Shown here: in pieces, positions 8,728 through 18,401 of the stretch
Position numbering within the stretch: the stretch's first letter is position 1
How the letters are laid out: every line of letters begins with the position of its first letter
Assembly: GCA_005776725.1 (NCBI GenBank)
Contig: SXOO01000169.1
Location: 1 to 32,214, forward strand
DNA length: 32,214 bases
DNA from: Pseudomonadota bacterium
GTDB taxonomy: Bacteria > Myxococcota_A > UBA9042 > GCA-2863065
Direction of reading: 5' to 3'
Position numbers and translations under genes: made by a program
The notes under the pieces: model-generated
The model's database searches: none
What the model was told of the DNA's origin: nothing
Seen by the model: the letters and a program-made list of their open reading frames with translations, nothing else

Positions 8728-9573
8728 ATGAACGCCAACGTCGTCGAAGTCGGTCTCAACAACATCCAGCAGATCATCCAGCAGAGCCTCCAGAAGCTGG
8801 TGCTCTTCGACTTCTGGGCCACCTGGTGCGGCCCCTGCAAGACGCTGGGGCCACAGCTCGAGGCGCTGGCGGAGGAATACAAAGGCGCGTTCCTGCTCGC
8901 CAAGATCGACGTCGACAAGGAGCAGGACCTGGCCGCCCAGTTCCGAATCCAGTCCGTCCCCACGGTCTACGCTCTCTACAAGGGGCAACCGGTAGACGCG
9001 TTCCAAGGCGCGCTCCCCGTCACCGAGATCCGCCAATTCATCGATGGGATCATCGAGCGCTTGGGGATCAAGGCACCGGCTCCGCAGGGCCCGCCACCCG
9101 AGCCGCTCAAGGCTCTCCGATACTGGCAGGACAAGATCAAGGCCAACCCCCAGGACAGCGCCGCGCTGCTGGCCGCGGGCCGTCTGCTGGTCGGGTTCGG
9201 GAAGGCGCTCGACGCAAAGGAGGTCTTCCAGAAGATCGACGCCAAGATGCCCGAGTATCCGGCTGCCGTGGCGGCGCTGGCCACACTCGGCTTGGTCGAA
9301 CGCGTGAACGACGCCGGTGGTGAGGATGCCGTCCGGGCCCGCCTCGCCGCGGATCCGAACGACTACGGGGCGCAGTACCTGCTCGCTTGCGCGGCGGCCG
9401 CGAAGGGCGAGACCCTGGAGTCCCTCGACGCCCTGCTCCACGTGATCTCGAAGCCGTCTGGCGAGGTGAAGGACGACGCCAAGAAGGCGGCCGCGACGAT
9501 CTTCGAGGCCGCGGGGCGAGACAAGCCCGAGATCGAGGAGCGCCGGCGACGCCTCGCACGCCTCCTCTTCTGA
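8728..9573 (+). CDS. cnoX: Thioredoxin-TPR protein, CnoX/YbbN-like
   Basis: 281 aa from ATG at 8728; GGAG at 8719-8722 at a good distance decides this start over an in-frame upstream one. Residues ~5-110 are a thioredoxin fold with an intact active site, W33-C34-G35-P36-C37, and the cis-Pro loop SVPTVYAL. Residues ~130-281 are helical TPR-like repeats as in YbbN/CnoX, a cytoplasmic protein that protects substrates and hands them to GroEL or DnaK. Enteric YbbN has lost one active-site Cys while other CnoX proteins keep both; here both are kept, so redox activity is expected. The gene symbol rests on domain order only. A weak hairpin follows the stop before pgk. Confidence 0.88.
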   Translation: MNANVVEVGLNNIQQIIQQSLQKLVLFDFWATWCGPCKTLGPQLEALAEEYKGAFLLAKIDVDKEQDLAAQFRIQSVPTVYALYKGQPVDAFQGALPVTEIRQFIDGIIERLGIKAPAPQGPPPEPLKALRYWQDKIKANPQDSAALLAAGRLLVGFGKALDAKEVFQKIDAKMPEYPAAVAALATLGLVERVNDAGGEDAVRARLAADPNDYGAQYLLACAAAAKGETLESLDALLHVISKPSGEVKDDAKKAAATIFEAAGRDKPEIEERRRRLARLLF

Positions 9574-9595
9574 TGCGGTGACATCGCCGAGTTCC

Positions 9596-9610
9596 CTTCG
9601 GTTACCGAAG
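9596..9610 (+). terminator. Candidate hairpin between cnoX-like gene and pgk
   Basis: CTTCGG-TTA-CCGAAG forms a perfect 6-bp stem with a 3-nt loop, 22 nt after the stop. There is no T-run, so a role as terminator is only possible. Confidence 0.3.
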
Positions 9611-9677
9611 AGAACCTCAGCTCCACCCGCCTGATCGGCTGCGCCGCCCCCTCGCTTCTCTACGGGAGACCTCACCC

Positions 9678-11006
9678 ATGGACATCAAGACCCTGGCAGA
9701 CGCGGACTTCAGAGGGCGAACCGTCCTCGTTCGCGTGGACTTCAACGTCCCAATGAGCGCGGAGGGCGAATCCCCCGGCAGCGCCGTCATCACGAGCGAC
9801 CGCCGCATCGTGCAGGCCCTGCCCACCTTGCAGGCCCTTCTCGCCATCGACGGCGTACGCCTCGTGCTGCTCTCGCACCTCGGCCGCCCCGCAGGCAAGG
9901 GCCTCGAGCCAGAGTACTCCCTCGCCCCCGTGGCCCAACGCCTCGAGGAGCTGCTCGGGAGGCCGGTGACCCTTGGTCCCCCGGAGGTCGTCGGCCCCGA
10001 AGCGGCCGCTCGGGTCGCGTCCCTGCCCGCTGGCGGCGTCCTCCTCCTCGAGAACGTGCGGTTCTGCGCAGCCGAGACCCTGCCCGACAAGGCCTCGAAG
10101 AACCCCGACAAGCGGCTCACCGACGAGCAGAACGCCACTCTCGATGCCTTCGTCGCAGCCCTCGCGTCGCTCGGCGACGCTTACGTGAACGACGCCTTCG
10201 GGACATGCCATCGCAAGCACGCCAGCATGTTCGGCTTGCCGAAAGCGATCGCGTCCCGTGGCCAACCGGCCGTCGCCGGCCTCCTCGTCGAGAAGGAGGC
10301 GCGTTTCCTCGGCGGCGCAATCGCGAACCCGAGGCGCCCGTTCGTGGCGGTCCTCGGCGGCGCCAAGGTCTCCGACAAGATCCCGCTCATCGAGCAGCTG
10401 CTACCCAAGGTCGACCACATCCTCGTCGGCGGGGCCATGGCCTACACGCTGCTCCGCGCCCGCGGCGTCGCGCTCGGCAAGAGCCGCGTAGAGGCCGACC
10501 GGGTCGAGGCCATGGCGGCGTTGCTCGAGCGCGCCGGAGACAAGGTGGTCCTCCCGGTGGACCACGTCGTCACCGACCGCTTGGAGCTCGCCCGCTCCGC
10601 GAGCGCAGAGGAGGAACAGGCCGCAGGTGGCAGGCCCAGCGTCGAGGTGACCGCGGGCGTCGAGATCCCCCACGACCGGCTCGGGGTCGACATCGGCCCC
10701 CTCACGCGGGCCCTCTTCGCTCAGCAGGTACGCTCGGCGGGGCTGGTGGTCTGGAACGGCCCCATGGGCGTCTTCGAGAACCCGGCTTTCGCGGCAGGGA
10801 CCGAGGCGGTGGCCAACGCGCTCGTGGACGCGACCCGCGGCGGGGCGGTCACCATCGTCGGTGGCGGCGACTCCGCGGCGGCCATCGAGGACCTGGGGCT
10901 CGACGCGCAGGTTAGCCACGTCTCCACGGGCGGCGGCGCGAGCCTCGAATTCCTTGAGGGGAGAGCGATGCCTCCGCTGCAAGTCCTCGTTTCGCAGCGT
11001 TCCTGA
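9678..11006 (+). CDS. pgk: Phosphoglycerate kinase
   Basis: 442 aa from ATG at 9678. The enzyme transfers phosphate between 1,3-bisphosphoglycerate and ADP in glycolysis in the cytoplasm. All landmarks are present: the N-terminal VRVDFNVP loop, [16 protein letters not shown], the lysine-containing [22 protein letters not shown] and the C-terminal nucleotide loop GGGDSAAAI. At 442 aa it is longer than the usual ~390-400, mostly because of an insertion near residues 135-155 ([17 protein letters not shown] region) and near 310. GAPDH, its usual operon partner, is not adjacent in this window; it stands as a single gene between a thioredoxin-like and a Sel1 gene. Confidence 0.97.
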   Translation: MDIKTLADADFRGRTVLVRVDFNVPMSAEGESPGSAVITSDRRIVQALPTLQALLAIDGVRLVLLSHLGRPAGKGLEPEYSLAPVAQRLEELLGRPVTLGPPEVVGPEAAARVASLPAGGVLLLENVRFCAAETLPDKASKNPDKRLTDEQNATLDAFVAALASLGDAYVNDAFGTCHRKHASMFGLPKAIASRGQPAVAGLLVEKEARFLGGAIANPRRPFVAVLGGAKVSDKIPLIEQLLPKVDHILVGGAMAYTLLRARGVALGKSRVEADRVEAMAALLERAGDKVVLPVDHVVTDRLELARSASAEEEQAAGGRPSVEVTAGVEIPHDRLGVDIGPLTRALFAQQVRSAGLVVWNGPMGVFENPAFAAGTEAVANALVDATRGGAVTIVGGGDSAAAIEDLGLDAQVSHVSTGGGASLEFLEGRAMPPLQVLVSQRS

Positions 11007-11057
11007 GTGAAGTTCAAGTCATCGTGACGGAAACGGGTTAGAGTCACTGTCCTCGGC

Positions 11058-11115
11058 GGTCGACCGTCCCCCCCAATCCCCGGTCGACCATCCCGAGTTA
11101 GGCGCTCTTGCGCCT
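11058..11115 (+). promoter_or_regulatory. Paired GGTCGACC palindromes and a hairpin upstream of the Sel1 gene
   Basis: The self-complementary octamer GGTCGACC occurs at 11058-11065 and 11082-11089, 24 bp apart, so it could be a pair of operator half-sites or the two arms of a stem. A separate hairpin, AGGCGC-TCTT-GCGCCT (11100-11115), lies directly before the Shine-Dalgarno region of the next gene. It could end pgk transcription or modulate Sel1 translation. Confidence 0.35.
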
Positions 11116-11133
11116 TGGAGGCGGAGCAACGAA

Positions 11134-12669
11134 GTGTCCTTCGAAGCCACCAAGCGGTCTGCCATGAACGGAGACCTCGAGGCCCAGTTGACGGTCGGAC
11201 TGGCTTACCTCACCGGGCGGTCCGCGCCGAAGGATGCCACCGAAGCGGCGCGCTGGCTCAAAGCCGCCGCCAGCGCCGGCCATCGCGTGGCGCAGCGCGT
11301 CTTGGGCACCATCTATTTCCGCGGCGAGGGCCTCCCGAAGGACCTTCAGCAGGCGGTTCGTTGGCTCGAGACCGCCGCGGAGAACGGTGACGTCGAGGGC
11401 GCCTTCCTCATCGGCCGTGCTTACCTCGGAGAGGACGGCGCCCCCCGTCGCCCCGCACAGGCCGAGCGCTGGCTGAGCTACGCGGCTCAGCATGGACACC
11501 GGCGCGCCCGGCTCGCTATCGGTCAGGCGTTTCGGACCGGCGGCGGACTCCTCCAAGACATGTCCAAAGCCCGCTACTGGCTGGAGAAGGCCGCTGAGGC
11601 GGGTGAAGCCGAGGGCTCCATGGCCCTCGCAGAGATGTACGAGCTGGGCGAGGGGGTGGCCGAGAACCCCGGTCAGGCCGCCCACTGGTTCCGGCAAGCC
11701 GCCGAGCAGGGAATGCCGGCCGCGCAGCACCGGCTCGGCCTCCTCTACGTTCACGGAGCCGGCGTGCGCCAGAGCTTCGATCAAGCGCGGACGTGGTTCG
11801 AGCGGGCAGCGGCGCTGGGCTACGCCGATGCCCAATACGAGCTCGCCGTGATGTTCCAGCGGGGCGACGCGGGGCGGGTGGACCTCGACAAGGCCCGCGG
11901 GTGGTTCGAGAAGGCGGCCAGCCAGGGGCACGCCGACTCCGAGTTCATGCTCGGGACGTTCCATGTATTCGGGCACGCTGGGCTCCCGAAGGACGACGGG
12001 GCTGCCCTGGCGTGGTTCGACCGCGCCGCCACCCGGGGACACCTGAGGGCGGCGTACCACATCGGCCTTGCCTACCGCGAAGGCGCCGGCGGGCTCGAGA
12101 AGGACCTCCCGCGCGCAATGGATCGGTTCCGACAGGCGGCCAACGGCGGCTACGCGCCCGCCATGCTGGCGCTAGTAAGACTCCTCCGAGCCAACGCCAC
12201 ACCGGCAAGCCAAGGCACGTCCGGCGAGGCTCGGCTGTGGCTCGACCGCGCCGTGCAGGCGGGCGACCCCGAGGCGCTGGCGATCCGTGGACTCGAGATC
12301 CTCGGCGGCGAGGACTCCCGCGGTAGCGTGCTCGATGGGGTCCAACTGCTCCAGCGATCCGCGAGCGAGGGCAACGCGCTCGGTCAGTACGCTTACGGCA
12401 AGGTCCTGCTCGAAGGGCGCGGAGGGGCGCCTCGACCTGCGGAGGCCCGCCGGTTCTTCGAGGCGGCCGCCGAGGCCGGATCGATCCCTGCGTGTGTGCA
12501 CGCGGGCCGCCTCGCGCTCGAGGGCGTCGGCGGCCCGCGCGACCCTTCATCGGCGATGCGGTGGCTCGACCGGGCAGCCAGCGCGGGCGATGCGGAGGCG
12601 GCCCGACTTCTGGCGTCGATCCCTGGGGCGAAGCGCCCTGCCCTAGTCAGCGATACCGACCGAAACTGA
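11134..12669 (+). CDS. Sel1-repeat protein
   Basis: 511 aa from GTG at 11134; GGAG at 11123-11126 with a 7-nt spacer supports this start over the ATG at 11164. Nearly the whole length consists of about thirteen 36-residue Sel1-like repeats with the AxxxLGxxYxxGxGVxxDxxxAxxWxxxAAxxG consensus, forming an alpha-solenoid. No signal peptide or transmembrane segment is seen, so it is probably cytoplasmic. Sel1 proteins act as scaffolds for protein complexes and in many bacteria link to signalling or envelope stress; no partner can be named here. The gene stands alone between pgk and a convergent DUF1993 gene. Confidence 0.9.
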   Translation: MSFEATKRSAMNGDLEAQLTVGLAYLTGRSAPKDATEAARWLKAAASAGHRVAQRVLGTIYFRGEGLPKDLQQAVRWLETAAENGDVEGAFLIGRAYLGEDGAPRRPAQAERWLSYAAQHGHRRARLAIGQAFRTGGGLLQDMSKARYWLEKAAEAGEAEGSMALAEMYELGEGVAENPGQAAHWFRQAAEQGMPAAQHRLGLLYVHGAGVRQSFDQARTWFERAAALGYADAQYELAVMFQRGDAGRVDLDKARGWFEKAASQGHADSEFMLGTFHVFGHAGLPKDDGAALAWFDRAATRGHLRAAYHIGLAYREGAGGLEKDLPRAMDRFRQAANGGYAPAMLALVRLLRANATPASQGTSGEARLWLDRAVQAGDPEALAIRGLEILGGEDSRGSVLDGVQLLQRSASEGNALGQYAYGKVLLEGRGGAPRPAEARRFFEAAAEAGSIPACVHAGRLALEGVGGPRDPSSAMRWLDRAASAGDAEAARLLASIPGAKRPALVSDTDRN

Positions 12670-12761
12670 GCTGCGGCCCGGCGCCTGCGGGCGTATTCCG
12701 GTAACGGATGCGTTCTGGCGCCCCGCGACGGTACGCCCACCCCACTAAGGGGCTCATGCGA

Positions 12762-12786
12762 CCTCCGCGATTGATGCGGCCGGAGG
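12762..12786. terminator. Candidate hairpin between convergent Sel1 and DUF1993 genes
   Basis: CCTCCG (12762-12767) and CGGAGG (12781-12786) can pair and enclose a further CGC/GCG step. It lies between two convergent genes where a bidirectional terminator would be expected, but no T-run follows on either strand. Confidence 0.3.
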
Positions 12787-12802
12787 CCCTCGGTCCCACG
12801 GT

Positions 12803-13312
12803 CTAGAGGTCGCGCAGCGGGAGCTGATGACCGATGAAGTCCGCCTTGCCCACGTCCACGCCGTTGTGCCGCAGGATGTCGTACGCCGTGGTGGCGTGGA
12901 CGTAGAAGTTGGGCGTGGCGAGGCGGGTGAAGTAGTCCGCGCCCAGCAGCGCCTTGCCGGGGAAGAAGCCGAGCGGGACCAGACGCGTCGCTGCGCCCTC
13001 GAAGTCCGCGGCGTCGAAGGTGCCGAGGAACTCGACCACCGATCGGATTCGAGCGCGCAGCTCGTCCACAGTGGTCTCCGTGTCCGGGTGCTTGGGAGCC
13101 TCCTTGCCGCTGCTGCGCGCCGCAGCGAACTTGGCGGCGTCGCACGCCGCCTGGACCTGACGGGACAACGGGAACATGTCGGGGAAGAGGCGGGCGTTGA
13201 GCAGCACCGAGACGTCGAACGGCTTGCGCTCGGCGTACGCCACGGCCTTCACGAGGCAGCCGTCGAGGTTTCCTAGGATCGTTGCGAACTGCTTGACCTG
13301 ATCGATGTACAC
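12803..13312 (-). CDS. DUF1993 family protein
   Basis: 169 aa from GTG at 13312, with GGAG about 8 nt upstream. The opening MYIDQVKQFATILGNLD, the LLNARLFPDMFPLSRQVQAA segment and the closing HATTAYDILRHNGVDVGKADF are the recognisable blocks of DUF1993, a family related to four-helix DinB-like proteins. The length is normal for the family. No enzymatic activity is established. It is divergent from the putA gene across 246 bp and convergent with the Sel1 gene, so it is probably a single-gene transcript. Confidence 0.88.
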   Translation of the reverse strand: MYIDQVKQFATILGNLDGCLVKAVAYAERKPFDVSVLLNARLFPDMFPLSRQVQAACDAAKFAAARSSGKEAPKHPDTETTVDELRARIRSVVEFLGTFDAADFEGAATRLVPLGFFPGKALLGADYFTRLATPNFYVHATTAYDILRHNGVDVGKADFIGHQLPLRDL

Positions 13313-13558
13313 GGGAGCGGCTCCGAAGCGCGTGAGGGCGCTGTTGCAGCGAGACCATTCATAGTGACGGCCGACGCGGAGAGCGCCCCGGCCCGTTCGC
13401 CTGGGCGCCGATGCGCCGTGGGCGATTCATGGGGCCGCCTCGTCCCCTGGGGGCGAAGCGCGCGGGAAGCGTAGGCCGGAGTGCGCGGTCGACAAGGTCC
13501 TGGCGTCCGCGCGGGAGAACATGGCTGAACTTCGCGCAAGTCCTGCCCAGGCGTTAGC

Positions 13559-16500
13559 ATGCCGCGCGTGAAAGAGCGGCTGAACCACAGGACGATCGAG
13601 CTCGGGCGCGAGCTCTTCGCGGGCATGCGAGACGTGAAGCCCGGGCTCTTCTCCTCCGAGCGCTGGACCGCCGAGGTGCTCGAGTGGGCCATGAAGGACA
13701 AGGCCTTCAAGACGGAGCTCTTCAGGTTCGTCGACGTGTTCCCCGTGCTGGACTCGCCGGCGCAGGTCGCGACGCACCTCGAGGAGTACCTGCTGCGGCC
13801 CGATCTCGAGGCTCCGCTAGCCGTCAAGGTGGCGCTGAGGGGCGCCGCGACCGGCCTGGGCGCGCGCGTCGCTACGGCGCAGCTCACGAAGAACCTCACG
13901 GGGATGGCCCAGCGCTTCATCGCCGGTGAGACCGCCGCCAGCGCGGCGGAAGTGGCCGAGCTGCTCCGCAAGGAGGGCTGCGCGTTCTCGGTGGACCTGC
14001 TCGGCGAGGCAGTTGTGGGCCAGGCCGAGGCCGGAGCCTACGAAGCGCGGGTCCACGATCTCCTCGAACAGCTCTCGGACGCGGCCGCCCGGTGGCCAGG
14101 CAGCCCTACGGACGCGGATGACGCCGGCGAGCTGCCGCGAGTCAACGTGTCGCTCAAGCTCTCGGCCCTGCTGCGCCCCACGTCGCCGCTGGCCACGGAC
14201 GCCGACCTCCCGGACGCAATCACGGCGCTCAGCCGCGTCTTCCGCCACGCGAAGGACCGCGGCGCCGCCATCAACGTGGACATGGAGCACTCGGCCCTGA
14301 AGGAGCTCACGCTCCGCGCCTTCATGGGCGCGCTCGAGCTGCCCGAGTTCTCCGGGTGGCGGCACGCTGCGATCGCCGTGCAGGCTTACCTCCGGTGCGC
14401 CGAGGACGACCTCGAGGCCTTGATCCGGTGGGCCCGCCGGGGCGACCGGCGGATCACCGTCCGGCTGGTCAAGGGCGCCTACTGGGACGCCGAGGTCTCT
14501 GCCGCCGCGCGTGAGGGCTGGCCGTCCCCGGTTTGGGCCGAGAAGTGGGAGAGCGACGCGTCATACGAGCGGTGCTTGGCGCTCCTGGTGAAGGCGCACC
14601 CGCACGTCCGCGTGGCGGTCGCCAGCCACAACCTCCGCTCCATCGCCGCGGCCCTGGCGTTGGGCGAGGCGGCAGGGCTACCGAAGGGCGCGCTCGAGTT
14701 TCAGTCCCTCTACGGGATGGCAGAGCCGGTGCGCGCCACGCTCCTGGCCGCCGGTCAGCGTGTCCGCGTCTATTGCCCCGTCGGGGAGCTGGTCCCGGGG
14801 ATGGCCTACCTGGTCCGCCGGCTCCTCGAGAACACCTCCAACGCGGGCTGGCTGCGGCTCGGCTTCGTGGAGCAGCGGCCCGCGGACGAGCTGCTGGCGG
14901 CCCCCGCGCCAGGCGGCCCCGCGGTAGTGGCTCAGCCGGCGCGCCGGTGGTGGTGGCCGTTCGGGGCGAGCACCAGCAAGAAGGGCTCGGCCGTCATCGC
15001 CCCTCTGGACGCCGGGCCCGTGCTTCCGCCTCTCGCGGCCACCTCAGCGGGTGGAGGGGCGGCAGCCGATGCAGGGGACCGCAAGCCGGCCGGCGACGGG
15101 TTCCGCAACGAGCCCCTGCGCGACTTCTCCGTGCCCGACATCCGCGCAGCTTTTCGGGCGGCGCTCGCCGCGGAGGCTGCGCGAGCACACGTTGCATCAC
15201 CCCGGGTGGGTGCAACCGAGAGACCGTCACGCGACATCATCTACCGCGAGGACCCCAGCCACAGCGACCGCCGTGTCGGCGAGGTCCGCCTCGCGAGCGT
15301 GGAGGACGCCGAGTCCGCGGTGGCCGCGGCGGAGTCTGCTGCACGGCCGTGGGCACGGACTCCCGTGGGCGAGCGAGCCCGGCGGCTCCGTGCCCTGGCG
15401 AATCGCCTGCGGGCAGAGCGGGATCCCCTGGCAGCGCTCATGGTGCTGGAGGTGGGCAAGCCGTGGGACGAGGCCGACGCCGACGTGTGCGAGGCGATCG
15501 ACTTCTGCGAGTACTACGCCAGCCTCGCCGAGCGCTTGTTCGAGCCACGCCACACGCAACGGATCGTCGGTGAGGTGAACCTGAGCACGGTATCGCCGCG
15601 AGGACCCACGGTCGTCATCGCGCCGTGGAACTTCCCCCTGGCCATCCTCTGCGGCATGTCGGTGGCGGCGCTCGTTACGGGCAACCCCGTAATCATCAAA
15701 CCCGCGGAGCAGAGCAGCCTCATCGCGGCGCGCTTCGTCGCGTTGGCGCTCGAGGCCGGTTTCCCGCCGGACGCCGTGGGTTTCTTGCCCGGGCTCGGTG
15801 AGCGCGTCGGAGCGCACCTGGTGGCGCACCCCAAGGTCGCCACGATCGCCTTCACGGGGAGCCTGGCCGTGGGCACCCGGATCTGGGCCACCGCCGCTGA
15901 CGTGCGACCCGGCCAGTCACGCCTCAAGCGGGTGATCTGCGAGATGGGCGGAAAGAACAGCATCATCGTCGACGAGGACGCGGATCTCGACGACGCGGTA
16001 CTGGGCGTGGTGCGGAGCGCGTTCGGCTTCGCGGGCCAGAAGTGCAGCGCATGCTCGCGAGCCATCGTCGTGGGCGCCAGATACGAGACCTTCCTCGCTC
16101 GCCTCGCGGACGCCGTCACCAGCCTCCGCTTCGGCAGCGCACACGATCCCGCCGTACGCGTGGGCCCGGTGGTCGACGCCGAGAGCCGCGCGCGCCTCGA
16201 TGGCCTGGTGGCGCAGGCCACGTCGCGAGCTCGGCAGATCACCCCGCCGCTGGACCTGCCCAAGCAGCAAGGCCACTACGTGTCGCCGGTCGTCTTCGCC
16301 GATGTGCCCCCGGGAGACCCGCTCGCCACGCACGAACACTTCGGCCCCGTCCTCGCCGCCTCCTCCGCGCCCTCCTTGGAGGCCGCGCTCGCGATGGCGA
16401 ACGCCACTGCCTATGCGCTCACCGGGGGGGTCTACTCGCGGCTCCCGTCCTCCATCGCGCGCGTGATCGAGGAGCTCGAGGTGGGTAACCTCTATATCAA

Positions 16501-16666
16501 CCGGCCGATCACCGGCGCGCTGGTGGGCCGACAGCCCTTTGGCGGCATGCGACTCTCCGGCGGCGGCACCAAAGCCGGGGGCCCCGAGTATCTCCTCTCC
16601 TTCGTAGAGCTCCGCGTTCGCACCGAGAACACGCTGCGCCACGGCTTCACGCCCGACCTCTTCTGA
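13559..16666 (+). CDS. putA: Bifunctional proline dehydrogenase / delta-1-pyrroline-5-carboxylate dehydrogenase
   Basis: 1035 aa from ATG at 13559. The enzyme oxidises proline to glutamate in two steps. Residues ~85-430 are the FAD-dependent proline dehydrogenase barrel with LVKGAYWDAEV, ASHNLRSI, EFQSLYGMAEPVR and the RRLLENTSN terminus. After an unusual Ala/Gly/Pro-rich linker (~445-540) comes an aldehyde dehydrogenase domain: P689-W-N-F for NAD binding, E795 (EMGGKN) and the catalytic Cys829 (GQKCSACS). There is no N-terminal ribbon-helix-helix domain, so unlike the enteric trifunctional form it cannot repress its own gene. It is followed after 2 nt by an unknown membrane-anchored protein, so the two are likely an operon. 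The 246-bp divergent region upstream should hold its promoter. Confidence 0.96.
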   Translation: MPRVKERLNHRTIELGRELFAGMRDVKPGLFSSERWTAEVLEWAMKDKAFKTELFRFVDVFPVLDSPAQVATHLEEYLLRPDLEAPLAVKVALRGAATGLGARVATAQLTKNLTGMAQRFIAGETAASAAEVAELLRKEGCAFSVDLLGEAVVGQAEAGAYEARVHDLLEQLSDAAARWPGSPTDADDAGELPRVNVSLKLSALLRPTSPLATDADLPDAITALSRVFRHAKDRGAAINVDMEHSALKELTLRAFMGALELPEFSGWRHAAIAVQAYLRCAEDDLEALIRWARRGDRRITVRLVKGAYWDAEVSAAAREGWPSPVWAEKWESDASYERCLALLVKAHPHVRVAVASHNLRSIAAALALGEAAGLPKGALEFQSLYGMAEPVRATLLAAGQRVRVYCPVGELVPGMAYLVRRLLENTSNAGWLRLGFVEQRPADELLAAPAPGGPAVVAQPARRWWWPFGASTSKKGSAVIAPLDAGPVLPPLAATSAGGGAAADAGDRKPAGDGFRNEPLRDFSVPDIRAAFRAALAAEAARAHVASPRVGATERPSRDIIYREDPSHSDRRVGEVRLASVEDAESAVAAAESAARPWARTPVGERARRLRALANRLRAERDPLAALMVLEVGKPWDEADADVCEAIDFCEYYASLAERLFEPRHTQRIVGEVNLSTVSPRGPTVVIAPWNFPLAILCGMSVAALVTGNPVIIKPAEQSSLIAARFVALALEAGFPPDAVGFLPGLGERVGAHLVAHPKVATIAFTGSLAVGTRIWATAADVRPGQSRLKRVICEMGGKNSIIVDEDADLDDAVLGVVRSAFGFAGQKCSACSRAIVVGARYETFLARLADAVTSLRFGSAHDPAVRVGPVVDAESRARLDGLVAQATSRARQITPPLDLPKQQGHYVSPVVFADVPPGDPLATHEHFGPVLAASSAPSLEAALAMANATAYALTGGVYSRLPSSIARVIEELEVGNLYINRPITGALVGRQPFGGMRLSGGGTKAGGPEYLLSFVELRVRTENTLRHGFTPDLF

Positions 16667-16668
16667 CC

Positions 16669-18369
16669 ATGCCCAACTCCAAACAACCCTTTGGCCGCTT
16701 CGCGGTCCTCGCCCTCGTGTCCGTCGTGCCGGCCGCCATCGGAGGGCTGTGGTGGGCCCTGCGCCCGGAGCCCCCCGCGGCCGAATCGCGCGCTGAGCCG
16801 GAGGCGGCGGCCGCGGAGCCTGGGGATGAGTCGCCGCCATCGAGACCGCGACGTCCGCAGGCCCCGAGTGACGTCCCATCCGGCGACGAGCCTCCCCCGC
16901 AGCGGCTCGAGGTGCCCCTGCCTCGCGTCTCGGGCCTCGAGTGGGTCAGCCTGGATGCGCAGGTGATCAGCGCCCCCAGCTCCGCCATCCGCGTCCTGGG
17001 CACAGCCGCGGACCCAGTGATCTGGCGCGCGCTCCTCGATGTGGCCGTCGCCGCGGCGGGTACCGGCCGCTCGCTACAGATCGAGCTCGACGTACGAGGG
17101 CTCCCACCAGCGCTCGAGTACGCCTTGCCGCTCGCCCTGGCGATTCGCTTGGAGCTCGCGCAGCGACTGTGGCCTCAGGGGGTCCTCGTGGCTGGTTTCC
17201 CCGGTCCGGACGGCTCGATCTTCGACGTGAGCGAGGCCCGCTACGTGCCGGACGTGGCCGCGAAGGCCGGCCGGGTCCTCGACCGCGCGCGGGATCTCGA
17301 AGCCCTCTTCGCTTCGTGGGCCCCTGGCCTCACGGACCGCTGGTCGGGCTGCGCAGAAGCGGCGCGCCCCGCCGGGGACCGCCTGGACGGCCGCCGCTCC
17401 CCGCTGCCAGCGCTCGCCGCGCCCGATGCGCTCGCGCGGTCTCTCGACGAGGCGATAGGGAGCCTAGCCGCCGGCGGACCGCCGCCGCGCCGCCAGCCGG
17501 AGGACCATGCCCGCCGCCTGAGGGCGCTCGAGGGCGCCCTCTCGATCGCCCGACTCGAGGAGAGCCACGAGCTCATTGGCCAAGCGTGGATGGCGGGTGA
17601 GATCCGAGCCGCGGTGCGGCTCTCCGACCTCGTGGCGGAGCGTATCCCCACGCTCGACCGTGTCGTCCGGAGCCTCGATCGCAAGGGCGCGCGCAGGTCG
17701 ACCGGCCGACCGGCCGAGCTCGAGCCCGGCGCCGTGGCGTGGATCACCTCGTTGCTCTCCGCCGAACTCGAGGCCAAGGCGGTGCTCGAGGTGGTCGGTC
17801 GCGACGCCGCGCGGCTGCCGCCGGGTCCACGATCGTTGGTCACCACCGCAGCGCCACAAGTCGCCGAGCGCACCGCGGCGCTCACGACCCTCGGCGATGC
17901 CACGGCGGCGCTGCTCAACTGGCGGGTCCCCCAGCCCCGGCGCCTGCCCCACCCGTACCCGTGGATGAACCTCGGCGTCCTCGACGCTGCCCGCCCCATG
18001 CCGCCGGCCTCACGGCATCCGGTGGCGGAGCTGGGCACGGCCCTTGTCCGGGCGGCCACGACGTGGGCGGCGCTGGCTCAAGTGGTGGGCTTCGCCCCCC
18101 GCCTCGACGCCCGAACGGGCACCTTCGTATTGTCCGACCTGCGCGCCGCCCGCGAGGCGCTGGCGCTGGCGGAGGACCGCGTGCAGCGGTGCCTCCAGGG
18201 AGCCGCCCGCCGCCTCGGCGCGCCACCGCGGGAGGTTCAGCGTCGGCTCGCCACCTCGCTTCGTCGCACCGAGACGGGGCCCGCCGATGACGTGGTCGTG
18301 CTGCTCGCGCGCCTCACCGACACCTGGCAAGCCGCCGTGATGCTGGATGAGGCGGCGCTGCTCGACTGA
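16669..18369 (+). CDS. Membrane-anchored protein of unknown function downstream of putA
   Basis: 566 aa from ATG at 16669. I do not recognise the family. A single hydrophobic segment near residues 10-31 (FAVLALVSVVPAAIGGLWW) anchors the chain, with positive residues before it that predict a periplasmic body. A Pro/Glu/Arg-rich spacer follows to about residue 80; the rest is rich in Ala, Leu and Arg and looks helical. No Cys pair, metal motif or catalytic signature stands out. It begins 2 nt after the putA stop and so is almost surely co-transcribed and perhaps co-regulated with proline catabolism, but nothing in its sequence shows a role there. The reading is supported by uniform codon third-base GC and by the tight junction. 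Confidence 0.75.
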   Translation: MPNSKQPFGRFAVLALVSVVPAAIGGLWWALRPEPPAAESRAEPEAAAAEPGDESPPSRPRRPQAPSDVPSGDEPPPQRLEVPLPRVSGLEWVSLDAQVISAPSSAIRVLGTAADPVIWRALLDVAVAAAGTGRSLQIELDVRGLPPALEYALPLALAIRLELAQRLWPQGVLVAGFPGPDGSIFDVSEARYVPDVAAKAGRVLDRARDLEALFASWAPGLTDRWSGCAEAARPAGDRLDGRRSPLPALAAPDALARSLDEAIGSLAAGGPPPRRQPEDHARRLRALEGALSIARLEESHELIGQAWMAGEIRAAVRLSDLVAERIPTLDRVVRSLDRKGARRSTGRPAELEPGAVAWITSLLSAELEAKAVLEVVGRDAARLPPGPRSLVTTAAPQVAERTAALTTLGDATAALLNWRVPQPRRLPHPYPWMNLGVLDAARPMPPASRHPVAELGTALVRAATTWAALAQVVGFAPRLDARTGTFVLSDLRAAREALALAEDRVQRCLQGAARRLGAPPREVQRRLATSLRRTETGPADDVVVLLARLTDTWQAAVMLDEAALLD

Positions 18370-18380
18370 GCGTCCGGTGG

Positions 18381-18399
18381 GGACGGCGGCCCCGTCTCC
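18381..18399. terminator. Candidate bidirectional hairpin between convergent genes
   Basis: GACGG (18382-18386) and CCGTC (18392-18396) form a stem extendable by GG/CC across a bulged T. It fills most of the 32-bp space between the stops of the unknown protein gene and the VIT/VWA gene. No T-run is present. Confidence 0.35.
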
Positions 18400-18401
18400 G
18401 T

